Shown here piece by piece: positions 43,687 to 53,108 of a stretch of DNA of 64,000 bases (the first letter of the stretch is position 1; every line of letters begins with the position of its first letter). Source of the DNA: CAZNSX01 sp964575845 (GTDB taxonomy: Bacteria; UBA8248; CAZNSX01); the NCBI GenBank assembly GCA_964575845.1, contig CAZNSX010000004.1:248001-312000 (forward strand). Direction: 5' to 3'. Below the pieces are notes generated by a model. The model ran no database searches. It worked only from the letters and a program-made list of their open reading frames with translations, and was not told the origin of the DNA. Made by a program: the position numbers and the translations under genes.

Positions 43687-44106
43687 TCAGGGCCTGGGGC
43701 CTTCCCCTTGCAGGCCCGGGAGATGGGGAAAAGGATAGCGCTCCCTCACCGTCCTGTGGGAGCGGAAACCGATGGCCTCCCGCTGGATGATGAGATAGTA
43801 AAGGTACTTTTCCGCCTGGACGAGAGCCTTCTTGAGCTCCCCCCTCACCTCTTCCAGTTGCCCGGAGAGCTCCTGAATGCTCCCCCCTTCTTGCCGCTGA
43901 GGCCTCCCGCCTTTCTCCCTCAGACTTCCCTCAAGCCTTCTATAGTCTTCCCCGAGCACTCGGCAGCGCTCGAGCCACCTCTCAAGCCACGTCCCCGTCC
44001 GGCCCAGGGCCTCGGCCATCTCCTGGAGGAGCTCATCCTCTATGGGAAGGCGCTGGAACCTCCCCCTCGAAAAGGCTCCCCGGGGATCCACCGGAAAAGA
44101 CCTCAT
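43687..44106 (-). CDS. Small helical protein, unassigned
   Basis: A 139-residue hydrophilic protein with an amphipathic helical middle (ELLQEMAEALGRTGTWLERW and SIQELSGQLEEVRGELKKALVQAEKYLYYLI). It ends IIQREAIGFRSH and a Pro-rich tail. I recognise no family. The start overlaps the end of the phasin-like gene by four bases, so the two are likely co-translated and may interact. Confidence 0.62.
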   Translation of the reverse strand: MRSFPVDPRGAFSRGRFQRLPIEDELLQEMAEALGRTGTWLERWLERCRVLGEDYRRLEGSLREKGGRPQRQEGGSIQELSGQLEEVRGELKKALVQAEKYLYYLIIQREAIGFRSHRTVRERYPFPHLPGLQGEGPRP

Positions 44107-44429
44107 TCCTCTTTAAACCTTGCCTCGAGGGCCTTCTCAAGGCGCTCGAGCCGCTCCTCGAGCCGACCGACCGCCTCATCCAGGTCGGCCTTCTTGGCCA
44201 GCTTGAACCGGTCCACCGCCCGCTCGAGCCGCTCCTCTACCCTCCGGTCAAACTCCTTTCGCCGGACTTCGGCCTCCTCCATGATACGCCTCAAAAGTCC
44301 GGGCCTCTCCTCCTTCATCGCCTGGCCGCGCTTTATCATATCGTCCACGAGTTCTTTGGCCTTATCTTCGGTGAGGCCCCACACTCCGAGGCCGAGCTTC
44401 ATCATCTTATCCAGTAGCTGCGTCACCAT
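44103..44429 (-). CDS. Phasin-like small helical protein
   Basis: A 108-residue protein beginning LLDKMMKLGLGVWGLTEDKAKELVDDMIKRG, the pattern of the small phasin-superfamily proteins. A long charged coiled coil (RRKEFDRRVEERLERAVDRF and ADLDEAVGRLEERLERLEKAL) follows. Members coat polyhydroxyalkanoate granules or act as generic helical scaffolds; no PHA synthase is in the window. It lies 92 bases downstream of alaS on the same strand. Confidence 0.72.
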   Translation of the reverse strand: MVTQLLDKMMKLGLGVWGLTEDKAKELVDDMIKRGQAMKEERPGLLRRIMEEAEVRRKEFDRRVEERLERAVDRFKLAKKADLDEAVGRLEERLERLEKALEARFKEE

Positions 44430-44521
44430 AGCCTCAATCCTCCGCGCCCCAAACTCCCCGCGATGCCCCTTTCTCCCGGATCAAGCTCCCCCACCGGTCC
44501 AGGCCACTTTCAAAAAATAAA

Positions 44522-47173
44522 TCAGGCCTCCTCCACGAGCTTATAGACCAGCTCCAGGGCCTCTTCCAGCTTGTCCACCCGCCTTCCGCCCGCCTGGGCC
44601 ATGTCGGCCCTTCCTCCGCCGGTTCCGCCCACAACGGCCGCCACCCTCTTCACTATCTCCCCGGCATGGAAGCGACCCGTGAGGTCTGTGGTGACGCCGG
44701 CCACCAGGGAGACCTTTTCGTCGGAAACCGATGCCAAGACCGCGACCCCCGACTTAAGCCTTCCCTTCACATGGTCCATGAGCTCCCTCAGGGCCTTAAG
44801 CTCCAGGTTATCCATCCGCGCGGCGAGAACCTTTAACCCCTTCACCTCCCGGGCCCCCGAGAGTATGTCAGCCGTCTCCCCCCGGGTGAGGCGGCCCTTC
44901 AGCTCCCGCACCTCCTTCTCGAGTTCGCGGGCATGTTCCAGAATTCTCTCCACCCGCTCGGCCTCCTGGAAGGAAGGTGCCTTAGCGAGGCGGGCTATGG
45001 CTTCGAGCTCCGCCCTCTCCCTCTGGCTATAGGCCCAGGCAGCCCCGCCGGTGAGAGCCTCTATCCTGCGCACCCCAGCCGCCACGCTTCCCTCGTGGGC
45101 GATGCGGAAGAAGCCTATGTCCCCTGTCCTCAGGGCATGGGTACCACCGCAGAGCTCCCGGCTCCAATCCCCTATGGAGACCACCCTCACCCTTTCCCCA
45201 TACTTCTCTCCGAAAATGGCTATGGCACCCGAAGCAAGCGCCTCCGCTATCTGCATCCACTGGATGCTGAGGGGGTCATTCCGCCGGATGCGCTCGTTAA
45301 CCAGCTCTTCCACCCGCGCGCGCTCCCGCGGAGAGAGGGGAGCGAAATGGGTGTAGTCGAAACGGAGCCTATCGGGCGCCACGAGAGAGCCCGCCTGCCT
45401 CACATGGTCTCCCAGCACCGAGCGGAGGGCATACTGCAGCATGTGGGTGGCCGTGTGGTTGAGGACTGTGGCCTGACGTAGGGATGATTCGACAGAGGCC
45501 CTGAGGGAGGAGCCAACCCGGAGCGTACCCCGGCTTATCCGGCAGCGATGGAGGTGAAGGCCGGGGAGAGGCCCCTGGGTATCCGAAACCTCGGCCAGGA
45601 ACCCCTCGCCAGAAAGGGTGCCCCGGTCGCCAACCTGGCCTCCAGCCTCGGCATAAAATGGCGTCCTATCCAGGACGACCTCCGCCTCCTCTCCAGCCAA
45701 GGCTTCCTCAAGGCGCTTCCCATCCTTCAGTATGGCCAGCACCCGAGCGTCGGCCTCAAGGCTCTCATAACCGACGAAGGCACTCTCTCCCAGGCGGAAC
45801 TCCTCTGCGAGCTCCCTGTGAAGGGGAAGGACTCCCTCCTCGCCGGTTCCCTTCCAGTGCGCCCTCGCCCTCTCCCGCTGCTCCCCCATAGAGGACTCGA
45901 ACCCTTCCAGGTCCACCTCCAGGCCGAAGGCTGCGGCGGTATCCAGGGCCAGGTCCAGGGGGTAACCATAGGTATCGTAGAGGCGGAAAACCTCTCCTCC
46001 GGGGATCTCCTTTTTCCTACTGGCCAGAAGCTCTCGGCAGAGGTCATCCATCCGGGGCTGCGCCTGGTCCAGGGCGTGGGCAAAGCGCTCCTCCTCATGA
46101 AGGATAAGTTTGGAAATATAACTGATGGAATCTTTGAGCTCGGGATAGGGCTCGGCCATGACCTCCCCCACCAGTCCCGCAACCTCATGGAGGAAGGGCT
46201 CGGCGATCCCCAGGAGCCTTCCGTGGCGCATGGCCCGCCTAGCGATTCGGCGAAGCACGTAGCCCCGACCCTCGTTCGAGGGGAGAACCCCATCTCCCAC
46301 GAGGAAGCAGATGGCCCTGACATGGTCGGCGATGACCCGGAAGGAAACATCCCCCTCATCGCCCTTACCCTCAAGAGCCCCATAAGCCCGCTCAGCCCGC
46401 TCCTCCACGAAGCGGATGAGGGGAAGGAGGAGGTCCGCGTGGTAATTGCTCTCCGCACCCTGCAGCGCGGCCGCCAGTCGCTCGAGACCCAGGCCCGTGT
46501 CTATGCTGGGCTTGGGCAGCGGCTTCATGGAGCCATCCCGCGAGCGCTCATACTGCATGAAGACAAGATTCCAGAGCTCGAGATATCTATCCCCCTCCTC
46601 TTCGGGGCTCCCGGGCGGTCCGCCCTGAATATGGGGACCCTGGTCCAGAACGAGCTCGGAGCAAGGGCCACAGGGACCCTCATCCCCCATGGCCCAGAAG
46701 TTGTCCTTCTCGCCCTTGCGCACTATCCTTTCGGCCGGAACCCCGGTTACTTCCTTCCAGAGCCTGAAGGCCTCGTCATCGTCCCTGAAGATTGTGACCC
46801 AAATGCGCTCTGCGGGCAGCCCGCAGCGCTCCACCAGGAACTCCCAGCCATACTCTATGGCCTTTTCTTTGAAGTAGTCGCCGAAGGAGAAATTGCCCAA
46901 CATCTCAAAGAAGGTATGGTGGCGGGGGGTGCGGCCCACAACCTCCAGGTCGTTGTGCTTTCCGCTGACCCGCATGCACTTCTGGGAGGAGGCGGCCCGA
47001 CGGAGGTCCCGGCGCTCCGCGCCGGTGAAGACACCCTTGAACTGGACCATGCCCGCATTGGTAAAGAGAAGGGTGGGGTCTCCCTTGGGTACCAAGGAGG
47101 AGCTTCGGACCACGCAGTGAGACTTCTCGGAAAAATAATCCAGGAAGCTCTTTCGGACTTCATTGCCCGTCAT
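44522..47173 (-). CDS. alaS: Alanyl-tRNA synthetase
   Basis: Charges tRNA-Ala and edits mischarged Ser/Gly. About 883 residues. The class II catalytic core opens GNEVRKSFLDYFSEKSHCVV with FTNAGMVQFKGVFTG, and KHNDLEVVGRTPRHHTFFEMLGNFSFG near 78 is motif 2. The editing domain has NHTATHMLQYALR with HxxxH near 577 and the CGGTH motif near 680. The C-Ala domain ends with VGGTGGGRADMAQAGG. ATG 47173 is chosen because family similarity starts there; an upstream in-frame TTG (47197) would add eight residues. Confidence 0.96.
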   Translation of the reverse strand: MTGNEVRKSFLDYFSEKSHCVVRSSSLVPKGDPTLLFTNAGMVQFKGVFTGAERRDLRRAASSQKCMRVSGKHNDLEVVGRTPRHHTFFEMLGNFSFGDYFKEKAIEYGWEFLVERCGLPAERIWVTIFRDDDEAFRLWKEVTGVPAERIVRKGEKDNFWAMGDEGPCGPCSELVLDQGPHIQGGPPGSPEEEGDRYLELWNLVFMQYERSRDGSMKPLPKPSIDTGLGLERLAAALQGAESNYHADLLLPLIRFVEERAERAYGALEGKGDEGDVSFRVIADHVRAICFLVGDGVLPSNEGRGYVLRRIARRAMRHGRLLGIAEPFLHEVAGLVGEVMAEPYPELKDSISYISKLILHEEERFAHALDQAQPRMDDLCRELLASRKKEIPGGEVFRLYDTYGYPLDLALDTAAAFGLEVDLEGFESSMGEQRERARAHWKGTGEEGVLPLHRELAEEFRLGESAFVGYESLEADARVLAILKDGKRLEEALAGEEAEVVLDRTPFYAEAGGQVGDRGTLSGEGFLAEVSDTQGPLPGLHLHRCRISRGTLRVGSSLRASVESSLRQATVLNHTATHMLQYALRSVLGDHVRQAGSLVAPDRLRFDYTHFAPLSPRERARVEELVNERIRRNDPLSIQWMQIAEALASGAIAIFGEKYGERVRVVSIGDWSRELCGGTHALRTGDIGFFRIAHEGSVAAGVRRIEALTGGAAWAYSQRERAELEAIARLAKAPSFQEAERVERILEHARELEKEVRELKGRLTRGETADILSGAREVKGLKVLAARMDNLELKALRELMDHVKGRLKSGVAVLASVSDEKVSLVAGVTTDLTGRFHAGEIVKRVAAVVGGTGGGRADMAQAGGRRVDKLEEALELVYKLVEEA

Positions 47174-47353
47174 GAGGGCCGGTTCCTTATCAAGCAAGAA
47201 GCAGAGTACTCGGGCGCAGATGACATCACCCGAAACACACTCTAACTTACCATAAACCCCACTGTTTTAGAAGCGCCCTCGGGCCGCTTGCCCGCGCCCG
47301 GGGAGCTTCCCTTCTCCCGCCTATTCACGAGGCTAGCACGCCTTAGCTTCAAG

Positions 47354-47393
47354 GGAAAAAAACTAAGGGGCCCCTTTCCCCCGCCAGGGCCCC
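47354..47393 (-). terminator. Intrinsic terminator after the mutase gene
   Basis: On the minus strand GGGGCCC (47393-47387) and GGGCCCC (47373-47367) pair around a 13-base loop, followed by TTAGTTTTTTT. It stands about 50 bases downstream of the mutase stop codon and separates it from alaS. Confidence 0.65.
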
Positions 47394-47443
47394 GAGTCTT
47401 GAAAGGGCAGCGTCCACCCCACTTTGGGGAGAGCTCCCCCAAC

Positions 47444-49111
47444 TCAGACGACCACAAACTCCCGGTGCACCCCGAAAACCGCCCTCAGGGCATCGGAGAT
47501 CTCCCCCACAGTGGCATAGGCTTTTACGGCCTCTAAAATGAAGGGCATTAGATTATCGTTTCCCCGTGCGGCCCCTTCAAGAGCGGAAAGAGCCCCCTGC
47601 ACTACAATGCCATCCCTTCCTGCGCGAACCTCTCTCAGGGAGCGTCTCTGCTCCTTCTCGACCTCGGGGTTCACCCTGAGGGTATCCATGGCCTCGGCCT
47701 CGTCGCTCCTGAAGCAGTTCACCCCGACCACGCGCCTATCGCCCCGCTCCACCTCCTGCTGGTAACGGTAGGCACTTTCTTGGATTTCCCGGTGGATGAA
47801 ACCCTCCTCTATTGCCTTGAGCATGCCACCCATCCGGTCTATGCGCTGGATGTAATCCCGCGCCCTTTCTTCTATCTCATTAGTGAGCGCCTCTATCGCC
47901 CAGGCCCCGCCCAATGGGTCCACCGTGTCGGCGACCCCCGATTCCTCGGCGATGATCTGTTGGGTCCTCAGGGCCAGCTGCACCGAGGATTCGCTCGGCA
48001 AGGCCAGAGCCTCATCCCGCGAGTTGGTGTGCAGGGACTGGGTTCCCCCCAGCACAGCAGCCATGGCCTGAAGGGCCACTCGCACCACGTTATTCTCCGG
48101 CTGCTGGGCCGTCAGCGTGCAACCTGCCGTCTGCGTATGGAACCGGAGCATGCAGGCTCTCTCGCTCTTGGCCCCGAAGCGCTCCCGCATGATGCGTGCC
48201 CAGAGCCGCCGGGCAGCCCTGAACTTGGCCACCTCTTCAAGGAAGTGGTTGTGGACGTTGAAAAAGAAAGAGAGCCGTGCGCCGAACTGGTCCACATCCA
48301 GGCCCGCATCCACGGCGGCCTGAACATACGCGATACCATTGGCCAGGGTAAATGCGACCTCCTGCACCGCAGTGGAGCCGGCTTCCCTTATGTGGTAGCC
48401 GCTGATGCTTATGGTGTTCCAGCGGGGGACCTCCCGGTTGCAGAAGGCGAAGATGTCGGTGATGATGCGCATGGAGGGCTCGGGGGGAAAGATATAAGTG
48501 CCCCTGGCCACATACTCCTTGAGGAGGTCATTCTGGATAGTCCCCTCGAGCTTCGAGGGCTTGACCTCCTGCTTCTCGGCCACGGCTATGTACATGGACA
48601 GGAGGATGGCCGCGGTAGAGTTGATCGTCATTGAGGTGGAGATTCGGTCCAGGGGTATACCGCTAAATAGCACCTCCATATCCCGAAGGGAGTCGATAGC
48701 CACACCTGTCCTACCCACTTCCCCGGCCGATAGCTCGTGGTCGGAGTCATAGCCCATCTGGGTCGGGAGGTCGAAGGCGACGCTCAACCCCGTCTGACCC
48801 TGCTCAAGGAGATACTTGTAGCGGCTGTTGCTCTCGGCCGCGGTGCCGAAGCCCGCGTATTGGCGCATGGTCCAGAAGCGGCCCCGGTACATGGTGGGCT
48901 GCACGCCGCGGGTGAAGGGGTAGCTCCCCGGATACCCCAGGTCCGTGTGGTAGTCAAGATCGTCCACCTCTGCCGGAGTGTAGAGGCGTTCCAGAGGAAT
49001 TCCCGAGGAGGTTAAGAAATTCTCCCGGCGCTCGGGCCTCTTGGCGAGAAACTCCTTAAGAGTCCCTTCCTCCCAGCGGCGCTTAGCCTCCTTCACGCTC
49101 TCCAATGCCAT
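47444..49111 (-). CDS. Methylmalonyl-CoA mutase large (catalytic) subunit, B12 domain separate
   Basis: Radical acyl-CoA mutase interconverting methylmalonyl-CoA and succinyl-CoA or a related pair. The 555-residue TIM-barrel subunit has RGVQPTMYRGRFWTMRQYAGFG near residue 62, EQGQTGLSVAFDLPTQMGYDSD near 100, and TAGCTLTAQQPENNVVRVALQA near 325. It ends before any DxHxxG cobalamin-binding domain, so a separate small subunit must supply B12. ATG 49111 follows AAGGAGG at ideal spacing. Isobutyryl- or ethylmalonyl-CoA mutase are alternatives. Confidence 0.9.
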   Translation of the reverse strand: MALESVKEAKRRWEEGTLKEFLAKRPERRENFLTSSGIPLERLYTPAEVDDLDYHTDLGYPGSYPFTRGVQPTMYRGRFWTMRQYAGFGTAAESNSRYKYLLEQGQTGLSVAFDLPTQMGYDSDHELSAGEVGRTGVAIDSLRDMEVLFSGIPLDRISTSMTINSTAAILLSMYIAVAEKQEVKPSKLEGTIQNDLLKEYVARGTYIFPPEPSMRIITDIFAFCNREVPRWNTISISGYHIREAGSTAVQEVAFTLANGIAYVQAAVDAGLDVDQFGARLSFFFNVHNHFLEEVAKFRAARRLWARIMRERFGAKSERACMLRFHTQTAGCTLTAQQPENNVVRVALQAMAAVLGGTQSLHTNSRDEALALPSESSVQLALRTQQIIAEESGVADTVDPLGGAWAIEALTNEIEERARDYIQRIDRMGGMLKAIEEGFIHREIQESAYRYQQEVERGDRRVVGVNCFRSDEAEAMDTLRVNPEVEKEQRRSLREVRAGRDGIVVQGALSALEGAARGNDNLMPFILEAVKAYATVGEISDALRAVFGVHREFVVV

Positions 49112-49214
49112 GGCTGCCCTCCTTGACACCGCTCGCGTAGGCCTGATCTCCGGTATTCTTGCCCGGTCTCCGGAAGAAACTCCCTATCCTGCGAAAAAAA
49201 ATTCACGCGTTTTT

Positions 49215-49243
49215 ATTTTAGCACAGCCCCTTGGGGAGCAAAA
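49215..49243 (-). promoter_or_regulatory. Possible promoter of the mutase gene
   Basis: On the minus strand TTTTGC (49243-49238), 17 bases, then TAAAAT (49220-49215, five of six). Start would be near 49208, about 97 bases before the ATG. The -35 match is weak. Confidence 0.35.
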
Positions 49244-49294
49244 GGCGGCTTGAGGCAAAGGAGGAGTCTCGGGGGCAATCATTACTTCTGCCCC

Positions 49295-50026
49295 TTAATC
49301 CCGGGAGGTTCGCTTAAGAATTTCCCTCTGGATGGCCAGGACAGCCCCGTGGATTTTATCTTGAACGCTCAGGGGAATGTCGCGTAACTCTAGCCCCACA
49401 AAAGTGCGAGGCCCCTCGCCCGGAACATTTCGGACGGCGATGTGGCGGATAGTGGCGGCAACGCTAACATGATCACCGGAGGGGAGGGTGAAGGAGAGGC
49501 GATCGACCGGAGAGCACTCCTTAAGTTCCTCTAGGCCCTCCTTCAGGCTGATGCCAATTCCCCCGGCGCTCAGGTCCTCTACGCGCGCGGGAACCTCGGT
49601 GCCGTCGGGAGAGAGAAGGAGCCGAGCGTTTTTGGGGCTTCCCGGAGGGAGCTTCGCCCTGTAGTCCATCCTGCGCTGAACGCGGTCCATGGTGCGGGGT
49701 AGGGCGAGCTTAAGAAGGCGAGCAGCCTCCCCCTCGCCCCCCCGGTAGCGAAGGTGGGCTGTGTAACGAACTCCCTCTATCTCGAAAACCAGCCTCAGGG
49801 TTGAAGAGGGGCGCAGGAGCTTCATTCCCCGCTTGGGCATGAGCTCATCCATGAGGAGAGTTGTCTCTTCTCCCCGGCCCTTGAGGGCCACGAAGATGCT
49901 GGAAAAATCCCCCTCCTTGTCATCGATAGAAACAGCCGCCTTCCTGCCGCCCGTTACCGCCAGCTCCAGGATGGTACGGATGACGGTGGGATTGGAGATG
50001 ACATCCTTTTTTGCGTTCTCATTCAT
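49295..50026 (-). CDS. PilZ-domain protein (YcgR-like)
   Basis: A 243-residue cytoplasmic protein with an N-terminal YcgR-N/PilZN-type beta domain (residues about 20-110) and a C-terminal PilZ domain. The c-di-GMP-binding elements are QRRMDYR near 117 (basic RxxxR) and DLSAGGIG near 152 (D/NxSxxG). It probably binds cyclic di-GMP and adjusts motility or surface traits, although no flagellar gene is nearby. The adjacent upstream gene, ymdB, encodes a phosphodiesterase of a different class. Confidence 0.85.
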   Translation of the reverse strand: MNENAKKDVISNPTVIRTILELAVTGGRKAAVSIDDKEGDFSSIFVALKGRGEETTLLMDELMPKRGMKLLRPSSTLRLVFEIEGVRYTAHLRYRGGEGEAARLLKLALPRTMDRVQRRMDYRAKLPPGSPKNARLLLSPDGTEVPARVEDLSAGGIGISLKEGLEELKECSPVDRLSFTLPSGDHVSVAATIRHIAVRNVPGEGPRTFVGLELRDIPLSVQDKIHGAVLAIQREILKRTSRD

Positions 50027-50108
50027 GCCCGCGCGTCCTCCCTCGCCGGCAGAACTCTCCCCTAAGCTGGAAAAACCTCTCCTCCCCGCCTTTTCGAGCC
50101 GCCTTCCC

Positions 50109-50888
50109 TCATCCCCGAAACGCTATCCGGGCTATGCTTTGGGCGCGCCCGTTATCTTTATCCACCTCCACCACTACACCGTTAAACTGTCCCTCTCCAC
50201 CCGCTGTCTCAAACCTCTTGGGTAACCCCGAGAGGAACCTCTCTATCACTATCTCCTTCCGCATGCCGATGACCGAATCGGCTGGCCCCGTCATGCCCGC
50301 ATCGGTTATGTATGCGGTACCGCCCGGCAACACCCGCTCATCAGAGGTCTGAACATGAGTGTGGGTGCCGAGCACCGCGCTGACCCTTCCGTCCAAGAAC
50401 CAGCCCATGGCCCCCTTTTCCGACGTGGCCTCCGCGTGAAAGTCCACCACCACCACTTTCACACCCGGGTCCATGGCCTCCCGCTCCCGCAGGACGGCCC
50501 GGAAAGGACAATCCACCGGAGGCATGAAGACCCGACCACAAACGTTGATGACCCCAACCCTGCACTTCCCCCCCACCTCCAGCACGGTGCTCCCGGTGCC
50601 TGGCGTCCCCGGTGGATAGTTGGCCGGCCTCAGGAGGCACCCTCCCTCCTCCAGAATGCTCAGGGCCTCGGTCCGGTGCCAGACGTGATTTCCCGAAGTC
50701 AAGAGGCCAACGCCCAGACTCAAGATCTCCTGGGCTATCGGGGGGGTTATACCGAAGCCGCCCGCCGCATTCTCGCAGTTAGCTATTGTGAGGTCAATTC
50801 CGTAGCGGTCCATCACCTTGTCCAGAAAAGAGGCGAGTACGCGCCGGCCCACCCGGCCGACCACATCCCCGATAAGGAGGATCTTCAT
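50109..50888 (-). CDS. ymdB: YmdB-family metallophosphoesterase
   Basis: A 259-residue binuclear metallophosphoesterase (TIGR00282 type) acting on 2',3'-cyclic nucleotides in studied members. Metal ligands are visible in ILLIGDVVGRVGRR, NCENAAGG near 38, TSGNHVWH near 65, DFHAEATSEK near 148 and GTHTHVQT near 175. It lies 38 bases downstream of rny, the same pairing as in many bacteria, and probably shares its transcript. Confidence 0.92.
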   Translation of the reverse strand: MKILLIGDVVGRVGRRVLASFLDKVMDRYGIDLTIANCENAAGGFGITPPIAQEILSLGVGLLTSGNHVWHRTEALSILEEGGCLLRPANYPPGTPGTGSTVLEVGGKCRVGVINVCGRVFMPPVDCPFRAVLREREAMDPGVKVVVVDFHAEATSEKGAMGWFLDGRVSAVLGTHTHVQTSDERVLPGGTAYITDAGMTGPADSVIGMRKEIVIERFLSGLPKRFETAGGEGQFNGVVVEVDKDNGRAQSIARIAFRG

Positions 50889-50926
50889 GAAATCTGAATT
50901 CTCAGTGCTCCCAGCCTGGAGGGCTA

Positions 50927-52495
50927 TTATTGAGCGTACTCCACCGCTCTGGTCTCCCGGATGATCGTCACCTTGATCTCGCCGGGATAGGTCAGTTCCT
51001 CCTCGATTCGCCGGGCTATGTCCCGGGCCAGGAATATGGCGTGGGCATCGTCGACGAGATCCGGCTTGACGATGACCCTGACCTCTCTTCCCGCCTGGAT
51101 GGCATAAGCTTTATCCACCCCCTTGAACGAATCGGCTATTTCCTCCAGCTTCTGAAGGCGTCTTACATAGGTCTCCAGCATCTCCCGCCGCGCCCCGGGC
51201 CTGGCGGCGGAAAGGGTATCGGCCGCCGCCACCAGGACGGCCTCCAGGCACTGAGGTGGCTCATCCTCGTGGTGGGAGGCGATGGAGTTAACCACCGGGA
51301 AGGGTTCGTTGTGGCGGCGCGCAAGCTCCGCCCCTATCTGGGTGTGGGAGCCCTCGGCCTCCTGATCCACGGCCTTGCCTATATCGTGCAGCAGGCCCGC
51401 CCGCTTGGCCATCTTCACGTCCAAGTCCAGCTCAGCGGCCATGGTGCCGCAGAGAAAGGCCACTTCCTTGCTATGAAGGAGGACGTTCTGGGAGTAGCTG
51501 GTCCGGTAGCGAAGCCTCCCCAGGAGTTTCACCAGCTCGGGATTAATGCCCTCCACGCCCACCTCGAAGATAGCGTGCTCTCCCTCCTCCTGAATCTTTT
51601 TCTCCATCTCCTTTTTCACCTTTGCCACCATGTCCTCGATGCGGCCGGGGTGGATGCGGCCGTCCGCTATGAGGCGCTCGAGGGCCAGTCGGGCCGTCTC
51701 GCGCTTTATGGGGTCAAAGCCCGAGAGGATGACGGCCTCGGGGGTATCATCGATAATAAGGTCGATACCAGTGGCCACCTCCAGGGCGCGGATGTTCCGG
51801 CCCTCCCGCCCGATGATCCTTCCCTTCATCTCATCGCTGGGGAGGTCCACCACCGACACCGTGGTCTCGGCCACAAAGTCGGCTGCACAGCGCTGGATGG
51901 CGAGGCTGAGGATATTCCTGGCTTCTTGCTCCGCCTTGGCTTTGGCCTCCTCTTCAATGCGCCGCGCTTCGCGGGCGCATTCGCCCTTGACCTCATCAAG
52001 GAGACCCCGTTTCAGCTCTTCCTTGGCCTCCTCGCCGCTCATGCCGGAGATTTGCTCAAGCCTCTGAGCTTGCTCCTTGAGCAAAGCCTGATAGCGGGCC
52101 TCCTCCTCCTTTAGCTGGCCTTGGCGGCGAGAGAGCCCCTCTTCCTGCTGGAAGAGCTCTCGCTCCCGGCGCTCCAGATGCTCAGCTTTGCGGTCCAGGG
52201 TCTCTTCCCGCTGCCGCAAGCGTCCCTCCAACTTCTGAAGCTCGGCCCTCTGGCGGCTTCCTTCTCTCTCGAGGGCATCCTTGGCCTTGAGAACCTCTTC
52301 TTTCGCTTCCAGAAGGGCCTCCTTGCGTCGGGCCTCGGCGTTTTGCTCTACCTCTTCGATGCGACGCTGAAACTGCGCCTCCAACAAGGGCAGACGCCGC
52401 CGCTGGGCGGTCCGCTCAAGCAGTCGGCACAAGAGAAACCCCAGGGCAGCCGCCGCAGCCGTGGCCAATCCTGAGAGCATCCAGTAGCTAGTCAT
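50927..52495 (-). CDS. rny: Ribonuclease Y
   Basis: Membrane-anchored endoribonuclease that initiates mRNA decay. About 522 residues: N-terminal helix (LSGLATAAAAALGFLLCRLL), a long coiled coil to about residue 195, then a KH domain with GRIIGREGRNIRALE near 222. An HD phosphohydrolase domain with HSKEVAFL and GLLHDIGKAVD near 370 follows. ATG 52495 is chosen since the hydrophobic helix follows at once. Its start overlaps the end of the 5-FCL gene by eight bases. Confidence 0.94.
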   Translation of the reverse strand: MTSYWMLSGLATAAAAALGFLLCRLLERTAQRRRLPLLEAQFQRRIEEVEQNAEARRKEALLEAKEEVLKAKDALEREGSRQRAELQKLEGRLRQREETLDRKAEHLERRERELFQQEEGLSRRQGQLKEEEARYQALLKEQAQRLEQISGMSGEEAKEELKRGLLDEVKGECAREARRIEEEAKAKAEQEARNILSLAIQRCAADFVAETTVSVVDLPSDEMKGRIIGREGRNIRALEVATGIDLIIDDTPEAVILSGFDPIKRETARLALERLIADGRIHPGRIEDMVAKVKKEMEKKIQEEGEHAIFEVGVEGINPELVKLLGRLRYRTSYSQNVLLHSKEVAFLCGTMAAELDLDVKMAKRAGLLHDIGKAVDQEAEGSHTQIGAELARRHNEPFPVVNSIASHHEDEPPQCLEAVLVAAADTLSAARPGARREMLETYVRRLQKLEEIADSFKGVDKAYAIQAGREVRVIVKPDLVDDAHAIFLARDIARRIEEELTYPGEIKVTIIRETRAVEYAQ

Positions 52496-53108
52496 GATCA
52501 ACTGTGCTCCTTCCCAAAGGGTCTTCACCCCGCGAGAAGAACCTCTCGGAGGCGCAATCCACGACCCCTTTCTCGGTGATCAGCCATCCCACGGGCTCAT
52601 CTCCCTCCTCGGTAGGCACTCGATCGACCACCTGAAAGCTGTAGGCAAGGCCGATGCTCGCCGCCTGGGGGGGCATGGCCTTAAGCAGACGGTCGTAACA
52701 ACCTTTACCAAAGCCCAGCCGATAACCCCTCCGGTCAAAAGCAACCCCTGGAACCATCAATAGCTCTACCCGCTCCGGGGGAATGAGCCGGATAAACTTC
52801 GCCCTGGGCTCCAAGATGCCGAAGGACCCCTCGGTCAGTTCCTCACCGAAGTCACGAACCTCTGAAAGCAGCAGGCCCTCGGAGGGGCTCCGCATAAAAG
52901 GAATGGCTACGCACTTTCCCTTTCGGAGGGCCTCCTCGATGAGCTGCCGAGTTTCCACCTCGTTGTCGAAGGAAACGTAAAAAACGATGAGGCGGCTTCC
53001 CCTGTATTCGGCGGTTTCGAAAAGGTTTCTGGAGATTTCACCGCTCTTTCTGTGCACTTCTTCCTGCGACATCTTCCGCCGGAGCCCCAGCATCGAACGC
53101 CGCATCAT
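52488..53108 (-). CDS. 5-formyltetrahydrofolate cyclo-ligase
   Basis: Converts 5-formyl-THF to 5,10-methenyl-THF with ATP. The start ATG 53108 is favoured by GGAGGT eight bases ahead, giving 206 residues, normal for the family. It contains FYVSFDNEVETRQLI near residue 44, VPGVAFDRRGYRLGFGKGCYDRLL near 120 (the phosphate and metal loop) and ENVPTE-equivalent DRVPTEEGD later. Frames opening up to 53201 exist but lack ribosome sites. In many bacteria this gene lies just downstream of 6S RNA, as here. Confidence 0.9.
   Translation of the reverse strand: MMRRSMLGLRRKMSQEEVHRKSGEISRNLFETAEYRGSRLIVFYVSFDNEVETRQLIEEALRKGKCVAIPFMRSPSEGLLLSEVRDFGEELTEGSFGILEPRAKFIRLIPPERVELLMVPGVAFDRRGYRLGFGKGCYDRLLKAMPPQAASIGLAYSFQVVDRVPTEEGDEPVGWLITEKGVVDCASERFFSRGEDPLGRSTVDHD

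Noticed and set aside
45548..47245. Long open frame (565 codons) on the plus strand opposite alaS
   Set aside because: It mirrors alaS codon structure in G+C-rich DNA and shows no domain; alaS is certain on the other strand.
50930..52114. Long plus-strand frame opposite rny
   Set aside because: Antisense shadow of RNase Y with low-complexity His/Gly/Leu sequence and no ribosome site.
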